From Magicicada septendecula (lineage: Eukaryota > Arthropoda > Insecta > Hemiptera > Cicadidae): a stretch of 64,000 nucleotides of DNA. Both the position numbers and the translations under genes were made by a program. The stretch covers positions 34,175,747 to 34,239,746 of the forward strand of contig CM068370.1 in the NCBI GenBank assembly GCA_034769895.1, in the 5' to 3' direction. The notes beneath the pieces are model-generated. The model saw only the letters and a list, made by a program, of their open reading frames with translations, was not told where the DNA came from and did no database searches. Below, piece after piece: positions 44,251 to 55,547 of the stretch; the first letter of the stretch is position 1; each line of letters opens with the position of its first letter.

Positions 44251-45034
44251 AATGACACTGTTTAGATACAGAACCTAAAAACAGAAAATATTTAATATAT
44301 AAATATACGTGGGGGCTATTGTTAATTTTTTTCATATTTTCATGACCGTATGTTAGATAGGTCCGAAGTTTCGCGGGAATGCAAAAATGTTAGACACACG
44401 TTCGTAAAGATTAATCAAAAGCGTAGTAAGATAAATCGAAAGCGTAGTAAAAGAAATTGAACTGCGAAGTCGACGCGAGACAGAGAAACGAGGAAGACTG
44501 AGCGTCTATAGTGATAACGTAACTTGGTTGTCATGTGTGTGTATAACGGATCTAATACGCGTTGTTTCAGTTACGTAAGCGGCGACCGTCCGCATCGCAT
44601 CCTCAACATACGGGAGATACTGTTACATGTGAATCACGTTTCTCGATTTATTAGTTCAGATTGAAACCGGTTTTGTGTTGTGTTATCGGTTTAAAATTGA
44701 AACCGGTTCCGTGACGGGGGACGACGAAACGACGACTCAACAGGAAGACGAGTGCGGCAGAGAGCGAAGCAAATTACGAGTTAACTTGGAACAATAAACG
44801 TGGCAGCGAGAAGCGAAAAGAAAAGAATTCGAGCGAACAAGAGCCGTCGTCGTCAGCGGTTAATAGATTCATCCATTTAAGTGTATGATTGACGCCTACT
44901 CCGGGTCGCACAAGAGTACTTCCCGTCCGCGCCGCTGATGCACGTACACACGCGCCGCCAGTTGTGTTATACTAAGAAACAAACTCTGATGAAGCAGCCG
45001 GCACGTATCACGGTTACCTAATATCTGTGTGTGT

Positions 45035-45085
<51 letters not shown>

Positions 45086-45374
45086 ACCAGCAGGTCCCGA
45101 TCGCTACCTACATTTTACAATTACGGTTTCTACGGTTAACACAAAAGTTTTACGTACAAGATATCGGTTAACACGAAGAAGTTTTGTTAAAAATAATTTT
45201 TTGCTGGCTTTTCGATAGCTGAATAATAACTAAACTTTTTTTTCTACCGCCGAATACCGTTTGTGACCTGCAACCTTGCGATCAAAGTATTATTCAAAAT
45301 TTAAAATTTCAGTACGGTATAGAAAAGTTACTTCTGCGAAAATACTTGGCCGCTATTATAGAGGCGAAATAAAG
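44251..45374. other. Moderately GC-rich interval without recognised gene
   Basis: It contains a duplicated GATAAATCGAAAGCGTAG-like string (44412-44450), a repeated TTGAAACCGGTT (about 44661 and 44698), and a (GT)(CT)n tract (45026-45083). CpG density is higher than average near 44560-44850. No open frame of note. Confidence 0.55.
45026..45083. repeat. (GT)n(CT)n microsatellite
   Basis: About six GT units followed by about 22 CT units. Confidence 0.97.
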
Positions 45375-45535
45375 CTTTTGTGTAAATGTTTTGACGCTTG
45401 TAGTTTGTTACGAACAGCATGGAACCTCGTGACACCTACAATGATTGAAATAACTGTTTCACTCGTGCTCGAATGCCAAGAAGATGAAATTGTGCCTATG
45501 CTGCCTGAAATGTTTAATGGCGTTTCATCAGTATT
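45375..45535 (+). pseudogene. pogo/Tigger-like transposase C-terminal remnant
   Basis: The frame reads CKCFDACSLLRTAWNLVTPT, then MIE; in the next frame it continues NCFTRARMPRR. The D-A-x(3)-L-x-x-AW-x-x-V-x-P-x-TIxNCFRxAGF order is the end of the DDE domain region of pogo/Tigger (Tc1/mariner superfamily) transposases. The catalytic core is missing, and one frameshift follows the Met-Ile-Glu. No terminal repeats were found. Confidence 0.65.
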
Positions 45536-45938
45536 ATCCCTATTTCTTCATCAGCATTCAGTTTCTCCAAATGAGTACGTGTCTGTCCTTATTTCCTGAA
45601 AATTTTTGTGTTGGAATGCAAGTAAATATAAGTAAAAAATGAAAAATAAAAATATCCGGGCTTCGTGAACAGATTCAGTGGAATTGGCAGCGATAGAATG
45701 AGCACATAGAGATAATGAACGAAGAAAGGTTGCTACTAAAAGCGAAAAGATAGACGAGCATATGTGGAACATGAAAACGATGGGTACCGTAACAGCCTGA
45801 TATGTGATATGTGAAATGCAGATAATGATGGGTACGATGATGCGTGCTTCTTACCAGGTTCAAAAACAAGTGTGGATACTCACAAGGGCAAACACAGGTA
45901 AAATTGCGCGAGAAGTAGTGTATACGTAAATGTTAAAT

Positions 45939-46530
45939 CAGGGGTGCCAACGCCCCCTGAGCTTGATGAACAACCCCCTCCCCAAATGAAAGGTATTTAA
46001 AATTAAAAGAAAATGTCATTGTAATAAGCATTTTATTATAAATAATCAAAGCTAAAAATAGTTATGTTTGGAAATAAATTCTCATTTAAATTAAACAAAT
46101 ATATAAATTAAAAAACTAATGAAATTAATAGTATAAGGCAGTATTTCAAAGCAAAGGTACAAAATATCAACAAAGCGTATTGTAAAGAACAAAAATCGAA
46201 AAAATAATGGTTTGATGATGTCCTAGTTTCTTTCGCTTATATTCGGCACAGTAACTTCTTCCTCTACGATGAAGATAAAGAAAAGGCATCAATTATTTCT
46301 TCATTAGGAATCCGCTATAATAAGTCTCTCTCTGAAGCTAGAACCAAAAGGTTCGAAAGCCATGCGCTTCCCATTGCATACCTGAGCCTGTTGTTTATTA
46401 TTTTAATTCGGCTCATAGCTCTTTGTAACGTAGTTATAATTTTTCACACTTTCCCAAAGTTTTTTGTCAAACACCCCCAAAATTTCAGTGACGCAGTGTG
46501 CGTCACCACCTATCCCCTTGGGCACCCCTG
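45939..46530 (-). mobile_element. hAT DNA transposon remnant with transposase C-terminus
   Basis: The ends CAGGGGTGCCAACGCC and TTGGGCACCCCTG are inverted, and the flanks share GTTAAAT (45932-45938 and 46531-46537), one base short of the usual 8-bp hAT duplication. On the minus strand (about 46250-46392) it reads RLRYAMGSAWLSNLLVLASE and RDLL, a stop, then IPNEEIIDAFS. This is the hAT dimerisation-domain end (compare RLR-x-A-M-x(3)-L-S-x-L-A-x-L-S-x-E). The rest of the transposase is gone, so it is non-autonomous and aged. Confidence 0.85.
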
Positions 46531-46639
46531 GTTAAATGTAAAACTTGTCAGATAGGAGAAGCCGTGATTGGATAAGAAGCACTGAAGACGTTCGAGAAGA
46601 GGCAGTAATATAAAGATGAAATGAAATTTTTCCATCTCA

Positions 46640-46860
46640 AAATATTGAACAACAAGTCAGCGAATGGGGTAAACGTGTCGTGCACTGGAGTCCGCAGAAG
46701 TCGTCAGGAGGAAGAGAAAACTCACAAATGAGATGGGCGAATGATTTGGCAACTCTGCAGGATTAAGATGACCGTTGAAGTAGGAATGAAAGCGACTAGA
46801 GGAAATGTGTGTTCAACGATGGGCGAATCTGGTTGATTAGAATAAGAAGACGGTGGCTGA
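46640..46860 (+). pseudogene. Possible LINE C-terminal scrap
   Basis: One frame reads WGKRVVHWSPQKSSGGRENS and QMRWANDLATLQD. This fits the RWxKRVxxWxP, GRP-x-x-RW-x-DDL pattern of some arthropod LINE ends. Stops follow. A GA repeat (46857-46926) comes next. Confidence 0.5.
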
Positions 46861-46869
46861 GAGAGAGAA

Positions 46870-46911
<42 letters not shown>

Positions 46912-46926
46912 TGAGAGAGAGAGAGA
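46857..46926. repeat. Imperfect (GA)n microsatellite
   Basis: GA units with a few AA and TA interruptions. Confidence 0.95.
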
Positions 46927-47589
46927 TCCAGAAAAAAATGATGCTATTGAAATGAAGCGACTGGACATAATAGTTTCTGGCCGAGCTTCATTGATCTGAC
47001 CCAGTGGAGCCATGTGTGCAGTTGGCTATCACTCCAACTCGTCGATGTTTACATTAATGTTGACTCAACACCAACAGTTTAATTCAGCATGTGGTTTTAC
47101 AGTGCACTGACCAGCTGACGAATGTAAACAGTTTGATTGTTTTGTTTGGAAATTCAACGCTGCTGGTCATCTCCTCGCAGCCGTTCGAATTAAAAGGTGA
47201 TTTATGCGTTTGTAATTAATAGCAGCTGATGATGGAGTGTTGACCGTTATAACTAATCGCCACGAAACATACTGCTACTGCTACTGCTACTTTACCAGTT
47301 TGCTTTCTATCTTACGCAATACGTGATGGCGCGCGCGCGTGCGTGCGTGTGTGTCTGAAATTCGGGGTACATTTATAGAAACTAGGTTAAACAGTACACA
47401 GGGGCTACATAAGTACGTGCCGATTCTCAGGCACGTTTGAAAGGGAAAACAGTCGCTACCTACAACTGTCGTACTTGTATTTGACTAATCAGTTCTGTTT
47501 ACGTATAGCTACAGTTAGCTGTCCAGATTATAGTCCAGCACGGCTGTGATATGAGGGAAATGGGAATAATTGACTCGGACGCTGCTAGC
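46927..47589. other. No gene; possible lone hammerhead-like motif
   Basis: At 47225-47267 (plus) CTGATGA, TGG, a long loop, CCA, C, GAAAC is present with only a 3-bp stem, followed by CTGCTA repeats. A GCGC/GTGT tract lies at 47331-47352. Nothing else is recognised. Confidence 0.4.
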
Positions 47590-48190
47590 TAACCAGATGT
47601 GTCGAAAGCATTTGATAATGTGAAACGTTCGCTACTCTGGAGTATAATGGAACGAAGGGGTTTCGCTTCGCAATTAATTAAAGTTCTGAGGAGCTTATAT
47701 TACAAAAGACAGCGGTTGTCGTGGATTTGAGTGGTAAATTATCAGAATATATTTTTATAAATAAAGGTGTGAGACAAGGGTGCCATATTTCACCGACACT
47801 TTTTAATATCTACACGGACGACACATTTCGGCGATGGACAGCTAAGGTTGACTCGGGAATATCATTTCAGCGAAATATTCATGTGAATGCATTGATTTAT
47901 GCAGATGACAAGGTAATGGTACAGAAAACAGAAGATCAGTTACAGCGGGCGATATTTACTTTCAATAACATCATACATACTATGGGCTATGGGTATACAG
48001 GGCTACAGATCTTTGTTACAAAATCTAAAACGATGGTCTTTCAGGGCAGGTATCCTATAAGGACTAAGATAGTCGTGAATAATCAGATTTTGGATCACGT
48101 TAGTCATTTTAATTACCTGGGTTGTAATATCTCATATGGAACTGATATTGATTGGGATAGTAAGCTAACAAAATTTAGACATATCTAATA
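47590..48190 (+). pseudogene. LINE reverse transcriptase domain (family S), 3'-truncated
   Basis: It reads DVSKAFDNVKRSLLWSIMER (RT motif A region), then after a shift FINKGVRQGCHISPTLFNIY (motif B), ALIYADDKVMVQKTEDQL (intact catalytic YADD), FVTKSKTMVF, and DHVSHFNYLGCNIS, ending DIDWDSKLTKFRHI and a stop. It holds RT palm and thumb but no C-terminal region. The next residues of this LINE type begin at 54575 in another fragment. Loss of the 3' side is unusual for LINE copies. Confidence 0.9.
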
Positions 48191-49155
48191 TTGTATTCGT
48201 GGACGGTTGCGACAAAATTGATTCTGAAAGTGCGTTGATTCTGCGTTCTGTAGGAGAATTAGGCTAAAACAATAAAATTTCTTCAAGATTTTCAGTCAGA
48301 CTCGGCGCGACGGCCATTAGCGTGACACAAAGTTGCAACAAAATTGAAACGCTTTAAGTGAGAGGAAAGTCGATAGACAGACAAACAGCGACACGGTAAG
48401 TCGGAATAATTGTGTAACGACACAGCATAACTCGGTCGCCCGTAAGTACTGCGCAACACGGCCGGTCCGTTTCCTGCACGGAAACTTCGTAATGTATCAC
48501 GTAGCTAGTGCGCCGACATCGTGCACGGTTAACTGTTTGATATCCGTGCAACCGTGAGAAATCGTAAACGGTCTTAGCAAACACGTAGCTTTCTAACTTA
48601 CTGCCAACTGCGTCACACAAAAACGACAATCGTAAAATTATTATAACTGGGGATTACTTAAGACTGTATAAGATTTCGCGTGTGGGAGGGACTCAATGAG
48701 CGTGTGGGATGATCTGAAAATGAACACGATGGTTTTTCAGAACGTGATAAGATCCTTAGCAATTATGGGAATAGATAGTCCGAAGGTGCTGGTTAGGAGA
48801 AACGAATACTGGAGACCAAGTTACGAAGGAGGCGTCAAGGACTAACAAATTTAGAAAGACAGGACCTGATATTAATTGCACGATTCTTCGTATTACGAAG
48901 AAAGACGGAAGACTGAACCAATACACGAGGAAACAGGAATAAAATAGTCGCGAATGAGACAGCTGATACATCGCTATCTGCAGTGGTCGGACAGGTAGAT
49001 AGAGACAATGCCGGCGAAAAATGGCGAAGAAATATATGCCGATAATCATCTCGAATGGAAGATGGAAAACTTCTTTCAACTTTTTTTTCAGTTAAAGCTG
49101 TACGTCTCCATCATTCATTTTTTGAAATCAAAAATTTATTAAATAATCCAATGCC
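48191..49155. other. No gene recognised
   Basis: Short frames on the minus strand (48354-48629, 48756-49079) lack known motifs. The DNA is ordinary in composition. Confidence 0.5.
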
Positions 49156-49746
49156 AGGCCGGCCGCACACTGGAGCAACATTTTGTTTCGCGACAGAACC
49201 GTGTTGACTAATTGTGTTACAAAGCGTCGCTTCGGTGGAGAGAGCCTTGAGACATTGGCTCACGACAATACAATTTCTCGTCAGCTGTTTTTGAGCTGTA
49301 AGAGTATGTAGTTCGTGGGTTCGTGACAGGCATTATTTTGCATCTATTTCGGTTTCAACTGGACCTACTCTTGCTCCATTTTATACTCTACAGCAATTAA
49401 CAATAATAATTACACAACAATATGCGTAAATGAGAACGAAAGGTTATTGCACACACTTTCCACGTAGGACTAAGTAAGTATAATATAAACATGCCGCCTT
49501 GTGTGGTTAGAACCCAGCGCATGCCCAGTTCAAAAAGTCGCAAGCTGTTTTGTTTCAAGACATAAATTAAAAGAGCTTCGTCTTTGATCGCGAAGGGCTT
49601 CGCGACACCTTTAGACAATGTCGCGGCCAGTGTGTGGATCTTTTTAGATCCTTGTGGCAGTAGAGTGACCTGTGACGCTTTGTGACACAATGCGCCAAAA
49701 CGTTTCAGTCGCGAAACAAAATGTCGCTCCAGTGTGCGGCCGGCCT
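49156..49746. mobile_element. MITE with 39-bp terminal inverted repeats
   Basis: The termini 49156-49194 and 49708-49746 are reverse complements with two or three differences: AGGCCGGCCGCACACTGGAG ... TGTTTCGCGAC. A second inverted pair lies further in (TGTGTTACAAAGCGTC and GACGCTTTGTGACACA). I find no clear target duplication beside the GC-rich ends and no transposase, so the superfamily is unknown. Confidence 0.8.
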
Positions 49747-50243
49747 AGGGAAACTGACACATGAAACGAATGCTAAAGACAATTACCTCTGAGAAAGGAA
49801 AATACGAAGAGGAGACTACTTAAAAATACGCAGATCAGAAGTAATAATAACGAAAGAACTCCGAAGTGGAACCGTTTTGTAGTGAGACATTTTCTTGTAG
49901 TGATTTAATGAAGGAACTCACAGACAAGGAACTTAAAACTCGAAGTAAATAATAACTTGTAAACAGTGAAACAAGTACAAATGAGAAAAAAGAACTGTTA
50001 TTATATTTAATAATTATTATAGTCAGCTTAACAAGTGTTAAGAGCACAAGTCAATTAGTGTCAAGTGATTATCGCGGTAGCACTAAACGACAGGGCGCTA
50101 AACACTTGAACAAATGTAATCAAACCGTTCCGGGCTGGCTAGCTCCGTCCCCCACACACTGGTTTACGACTAAATGCATAGTTTCATTTTTTCCATTCGT
50201 GGTTTACAAAGTCCGGTTCTAAGTTTTCGTCTTTCTATTACAA
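49747..50243. other. No gene recognised
   Basis: Unassigned, AT-rich. Confidence 0.6.
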
Positions 50244-51211
50244 TCTATGTATACATAAAACTCAAATTCTGAGGATTTATGGGTACTGAATAACAAATCC
50301 ACACCGTTACACCGATTGCCACCAAATTTTGCACAGGTAACCTTTGACACAAGGGGAAAATACTGTCTAACTTGGAATTTGATATTTTTCTCCGTTCGCA
50401 CGATTTAGGCCCTTTTAATTATGCCTTTTCGTTGACGCGTATAAAGATGTCAACGACACCGTGGAGACCAGAATTAATTACCATAGTAACAAGTAAATAA
50501 ACAAATGATATTTAGCGGAATCGGAACTGTACCTTTATCCGTTCCTGCAGTTTTTAATGTTTTAACATTGAAAATGTTTATAAGGACGTGTCGCACATTT
50601 GCGGCCGATCGCCGGTGCGTTATCGTAAATGGGAACCGGTGAGTTTCCATAGAAACTACTTCTTTGTTGTCAATAACGTAGTACACATATAAAACTTCGC
50701 TTATGAACGCGACTACATTTAGCTTACAATCTGTACATTGGTAAATGAAGAATGAATTCATTGATTGGTGAATGAATATAAATATATATATTTTTTAAGA
50801 TTTATTGAAGCATTTTCAATGCCCTTCTCTGTGCATTGCATTTGTGCAATGCCTGTAAATTTTTAATATGCGACTGTATCGATATATTTTGTAATTGTCT
50901 TAAACGATTATAAAATTTATGTTTATACGTATTTCTGATGATGCCATGAATAAATAATGAAATATATTAAATACTACTACTAAAGATGTCAACATCACTA
51001 TGAAGACCAGAATTAATTACCATAGTAACAAAAGCTATTTAGCGGCATCGGAACTGTACATTTATCCATTCCTGCAGTAAGAATTTGACTAATGAGTAAA
51101 AAATTGTTATACGAGCTGACAGAACGCCATATAGAGATAGACGATAAAAATTATATTAAAATACTTACTAAAAGCCAAATATTTGCGTGCGAAGCCGCGG
51201 GTAACAGCTAG
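50244..51211 (+). mobile_element. Non-autonomous Helitron
   Basis: The 5' end is TCTATGTATACATAAAACTC, preceded by A. The 3' end is GCGTGCGAAGCCGCGGGTAA, then CAGCTAG, followed by T, so it sits between A and T as Helitrons do and ends in CTAG. The GAAGCCGCGG hairpin and the internal ACCGATTGCCACCAAATTTTGCAC string are typical of insect Helitrons. A segment of about 100 bp (50447-50546) is repeated at 50990-51076 on either side of repeat G. No Rep/helicase frame is present. Confidence 0.85.
50574..50857. repeat. Repeat G, copy 2, inside the Helitron
   Basis: Matches 21884-22223 nearly throughout, with a shorter TA tract and without the tandem duplication. It lies between two direct copies of a Helitron segment. 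Confidence 0.75.
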
Positions 51212-52033
51212 TAGTATATAAAGAATTGAAATAGTCGTACGCATTACCATTCCAGCCGTGAGTCTATATGTCTTCACACGCCTTTGATAGACACAGTCGG
51301 CCGGGTCGCAGCCGACCGCGGTCCCTTTGATGAGCGTCAGGATCTGCATTGACGTCGGAACATACTCTGTAAGGTCTCCATGCGGGGGGGGGGGTGTTAG
51401 GTAGACTAGGAAATCTGTTGTTTGTTTAGAGATAAACCTCGCGTAAACCGCGGCTCCGTGCCCTCGTTGAATGTGCGACATTAAAACGAAGAAACACAGA
51501 AGTACTGAAATAAAATCAAGAAATCGTTTTATCGGCCTTTAGCTTGCACGCGTATAGAAGTGGTAGGTCTCCGTGTACAGTATGCCTACTACTGTATTTA
51601 ACGAGGTAACCAATTAAAGCCTTATTAAACATGCATAACTCACCGATAACTACTGCAAAAGAACGAGACAGATGTAGGTCTGCATGCGGAACGGTCTGCG
51701 TTAGTCATTCTAATCGTCTGTTCGCGGTAATAAATCAACTCGATTCTCATATAACGTAGATGAATAATGTACAGCGTACGATAACTGGGCGTTATGGAAA
51801 AGAATATCCTCATTAAAACAGTTTAATGTTATTTAACGAGTAAAACGTGGGAGTTTTCTTTTGTAAATATATCATCGTGAACTGCTTTATTGTGTAACTA
51901 CTGTACTGTAGATAAATCGCTTTAGAGAAAAACTCGGCGATGTTTCATATCGTTTCATATTAATAATCAAGAAGGAAAACATTACGTTTGCTGCGTTTGG
52001 GAACGTCGGCCGGAAAAATCTGACTTTGAGACG
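51212..52033. other. No gene recognised
   Basis: Unassigned. A G run lies at 51385-51394. Confidence 0.6.
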
Positions 52034-52311
52034 GATCGAGGTACGCCGATGGTCAAGAAATTATTAAGGGGATTATATGGGACACTCGAAGGCTATTGAT
52101 CGAGGTGCTCCGGTGGTCAAGAAATTATTAAGGGGATTGTATAGGCCTTTCGAAAGGTAGTGGTCGAGGTGTGCCAGTGGTCAACAAAATTATTAAGGGG
52201 ATTGTATAGCACTTTAAGGTAGTGGTCGAGGTATGCCGGTGGTCAAGAAGTTATTAAGGGGATTATATGGAACACTCGAAGGCTATTGATCGAGGTGCTC
52301 CGGTGGTCAAA
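52034..52311. repeat. 64-bp minisatellite, about 4.4 units
   Basis: Units begin GATCGAGGTxxxCC or GGTCGAGGTxTGCC at 52034, 52098, 52162, 52224 and 52288, giving periods of 64, 64, 62 and 64 bp. Units 1 and 4 share an ACACTCGAAGGCTATT end. Units 2 and 3 share a GGTAGT end, so there are at least two unit types. Confidence 0.93.
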
Positions 52312-53154
52312 AGGGTCAGGTAAAGGACCGGAAACGAAGCGCCCGCACAGTTAGCGTCAGTGCACTCCGCAGGTATTTCCAGAGTTTCTGACACTACAGA
52401 TAATAACCAACAAAAGTCGTTGTTGCTTTGAAAAGTGAGCAAGTAGAAACTGACATTTGAAATATGTAGCTCTTAAAATATTCTTCAACGGTCGATATAA
52501 AAAAAAAAAACTAAAATTCTTGGAAAACAAGTATTATTCTATTGGTCAGATTTCAAGGATCCTTTTCGTAAAATGTCCTGAAGAACAAACCAGTGGACAG
52601 TAGAGAATATCGCCAGGTGTTGCTGACTAAGCCGGCCGCTGTTGCTTATACATAGCCCGCAGAAGTTCCAGAACAATTTTCCATTCTTTTGGAGGCATGC
52701 CGGCATAATTTGCATAGTTACAAGTGCTCGAATAATCTAGAGGCTACTTTTCTACACGGCCTTGACCGACAAGCTGCACCGACTCGACTAGCCGAGAATA
52801 GGCCTATTACCTATAGGTGTTCCAAACCGGATGGCATCTAAGGGATTAGTAGACCCTTACTCTCGCACGCGCACTCACAACCGGTTCGGCCCGGCCAGAC
52901 ACGACTCGGGCGGTTCAGGTATAACTACACGGTCCAATGCATAACTATAAAAATTTTAATTCAGCTTATAATCCAAATTAAACTATATTTTTTGTAATCT
53001 CTGTGAAATTTTGAGAAAATGAGTCCAAACAACACATAACGTAGATAAATTAAATAACATTAGCAAAATGCTAATTTCTAAAGCCAAAATGAGCATTACA
53101 TCTAAAATATAATTGTATAGATGTTAGTTCTATTCATTGATGTTTCTGTAATAA
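52312..53154. other. No gene recognised
   Basis: A GC-rich patch near 52860-52930; otherwise AT-rich. Confidence 0.6.
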
Positions 53155-53485
53155 GTTAATCTCGGGTGTGTAGGTTATTGGCCTTCAGCACCCAAAGCCT
53201 GGTGAAGGGGCTGCCTTCTAAGTAGCCAGGCCTACTGATTTTCTGTCAGGGTTTCTTCCCTTAGCCTTTGAAGTTCCCACTTCTAACTACAAGGCAGCAG
53301 TTCCTGTTCTATTTACCCCGAACAGGAGGGTTGCCTCTTCCGTCAGTTCCGCCGTTCCGAAGTAACGGAAGACCTGGCCCGAGATCAAGACGATGGCGCG
53401 GAACAGAGTCCGGTGGCGGAAGTTCATTGATGCCCTATGCTCCACTTAGGAGATGCAGGAATAATGATGATGTTAGTTGTACATC
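53155..53485 (+). repeat. GC-rich block resembling a LINE 3' UTR
   Basis: A GC-rich island ending in TGCCCTATGCTCCACTTAGG and GAATAATGATGATG. This resembles the 3' untranslated ends and ATG-repeat tails of insect LINEs. No coding part is attached. The assignment rests on recollection of such tails and is uncertain. Confidence 0.4.
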
Positions 53486-54574
53486 TAAAATATAGTGTCA
53501 TTTTCTTTAAAATTTTATGGAGATTACGGAGAAAATATGCTAAGCTCGTTTGTTAAAAAATATTCATATTATAAAAGTTGCAGTTACGTAGTGGACGCTC
53601 CAATAGATGATTCATACCCAGGCATGCGGGCCAGCTGCGTTTGTGTGTGTGTGTTAGTAAGGGTCTGCTAATCCCTCAGGTGCCATGCGACTTGGAACGC
53701 CGTATAAATGTCGTAGTCGTAATACAGTATATACATGTCTGTAACATCACGGATTTCCAAAACAACCGCTGATACCAAACATTGAAAGATCAGTGATATC
53801 CAATCGCTTGTCAGTACGTTCATTTGACAGTAAATAAACGATCAGTATCCAACGTATTTGAGAAGGACGTAACGCACAACAAACGTAGTGTCACTGATGT
53901 AATTAATGTTATCGGATTTGCAGTTAATGCGGCGCGCGCGCTCATTATCGTGCGCTGACAGCCGCGGTTGACGCGCGCGCGAAAATGCGGCAATAACATG
54001 GTAGCGTGAACTGTAAAAAGTAATGCATACATGCTGAAATAATTAAAGTAGACAGAGACGCGAATGCATATTCATGTCATAAACAAACGTTTTCTCTCCG
54101 CCCGCACAGAGTGAGTGACATCTCACCGTTGTGAATATTTCACATATGTGTACCGCCGTTCCGCGCTCTGTTGCAGCGAATAATTTTCCATTTCCTCTCT
54201 CGCACAAGCAGTTTTTTTTTTTTTTAATACAACGCTTTTCCCGATTCAGGACGCTGATGAAAGTAGCGACACTAACTGTGAAGGATGAGGACGTCCCCCG
54301 CGTCATACTTTTATGGATGAGGTGCGGTACGTTTAGGTATGCGTAAGGTGCGGTACGTGTATAGATCCAACAGTAGCCACCGTCAAAGACTGGTCAGATT
54401 AAACTGTCAATATCATCCCGAGCTTGCGCTTTTTTCAGAATAGCTGCCAGAGACGGATATATTTAAAAATCGAAGAGACGGTATTTATTCGAGTGCTGAC
54501 AAATTATAGGAAGACATAGGCCTATAGCCCGATTAGGTTGTAAAAAATTTGGTTTCCATATGTTGAAAAAATGT
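53486..54574. other. No gene recognised
   Basis: A CpG-rich patch at 53925-53985 with GCGCGC runs, then T-rich and unassigned sequence. Confidence 0.55.
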
Positions 54575-55024
54575 TCATATGTCCCAATCTGATATTGATT
54601 GGGATAGTAAGCTAACAAAATTTAGACGCATCTGTGGACCGATTCATAGGTACCTGAAAAATAAAACACGGAAGGATATCCGAATGAAATTTTATAAAAC
54701 TGTGGCTGTCCCCACGTTCCTGTACGCTAGTGAGACATGGACTCTTGGTAAAAGGGACGTGCAGAGGATTCAGGCAACCGAAATGAAATTTCTAAGAGGG
54801 ACGCAAGGTTGCTCTCCCTTGGATCGGAGAAGGAACAAGGATATTAGACGCGATTTAAACATTGCATCATTGCACCAGAAGATTGAAGACCACAGGAGGA
54901 GATGGTGTGAACACTTGAGTCACATGACTGATATCCGTCTACCTGTGGCTGCCTTGGGTTATCACCCTACTGGGAGGAGAGATGTCGGTAGATCGAGGAG
55001 GAGATGGGTTCCGGAACAAGTGTA
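54575..55024 (+). pseudogene. RTE-like LINE C-terminus (family S)
   Basis: A 148-codon frame reads SDIDWDSKLTKFRRICGPIH, MKFYKTVAVPTFLYASETWT, ATEMKFLRGTQGCSPLDRRR, KDIRRDLNIASLHQKIEDHR and RRWCEHLSHMTDIRLPVAAL, ending YHPTGRRDVGRSRRRW and a stop. It covers the post-RT region completely. Its first 14 codons are the same as the last 14 of the RT fragment at 47590-48190, where the other copy ends. The frame is open throughout, so it is relatively young. Confidence 0.88.
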
Positions 55025-55151
55025 AGGAGTAACAATAACCAAGTACTTTTAGTGTGTATATGCAACCCTTGCAACCCGGGTAGTGTACCCAGTATAGGTG
55101 GATATTGTTCCACTAAGATCTGCCGTATGTGTGTTCTCTGTCGGTTTGCGG

Positions 55152-55230
55152 CTCTGAAGAAGATCCCCGCTGCCTGGGACGCCGGCTATGTCGCTTTATA
55201 GTTGTCAACAACCCACCACGGCATAACAGC
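55152..55230 (+). mobile_element. Degenerate hammerhead-like terminal repeat
   Basis: CTGAAGA, AGATCCCC, GCTGCCTGGGA, then CACCACGGCATAACAGC, similar to 20336-20432. The GAAAC part is lost. Confidence 0.4.
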
Positions 55231-55547
55231 ACAGTTTCATTTCAATTTAATAATGTGAAACTATTTATCCGGTTGTTGACAAATTATCACCTGTCTTCCA
55301 GTTGAAATGATGTCGGTCATTAATATCACTTCGCTTCCGTCTCTGTGCTCTGTTTTAACAGCTAACCGGCCGCTCCGCCCCCAAGGCAATCACATCAAAA
55401 AATGCTTCGGTGCACTAACTATGAGTTGGTTGGCCATAATTTCAGAAACATTAGCATTTACTTAGGATTTCATAACTATGCTTTCATTATCTAGCCGTCT
55501 TTTTTATATTAGGATACAGTTAGAAATTTTTTTTATTAGCGGGGGTC
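55231..55547. other. No gene recognised
   Basis: Unassigned spacer. Confidence 0.6.

Noticed and set aside
52034-52311. CRISPR-like array
   Set aside because: Head-to-tail 64-bp units without unique spacers, in eukaryotic DNA; it is a minisatellite.
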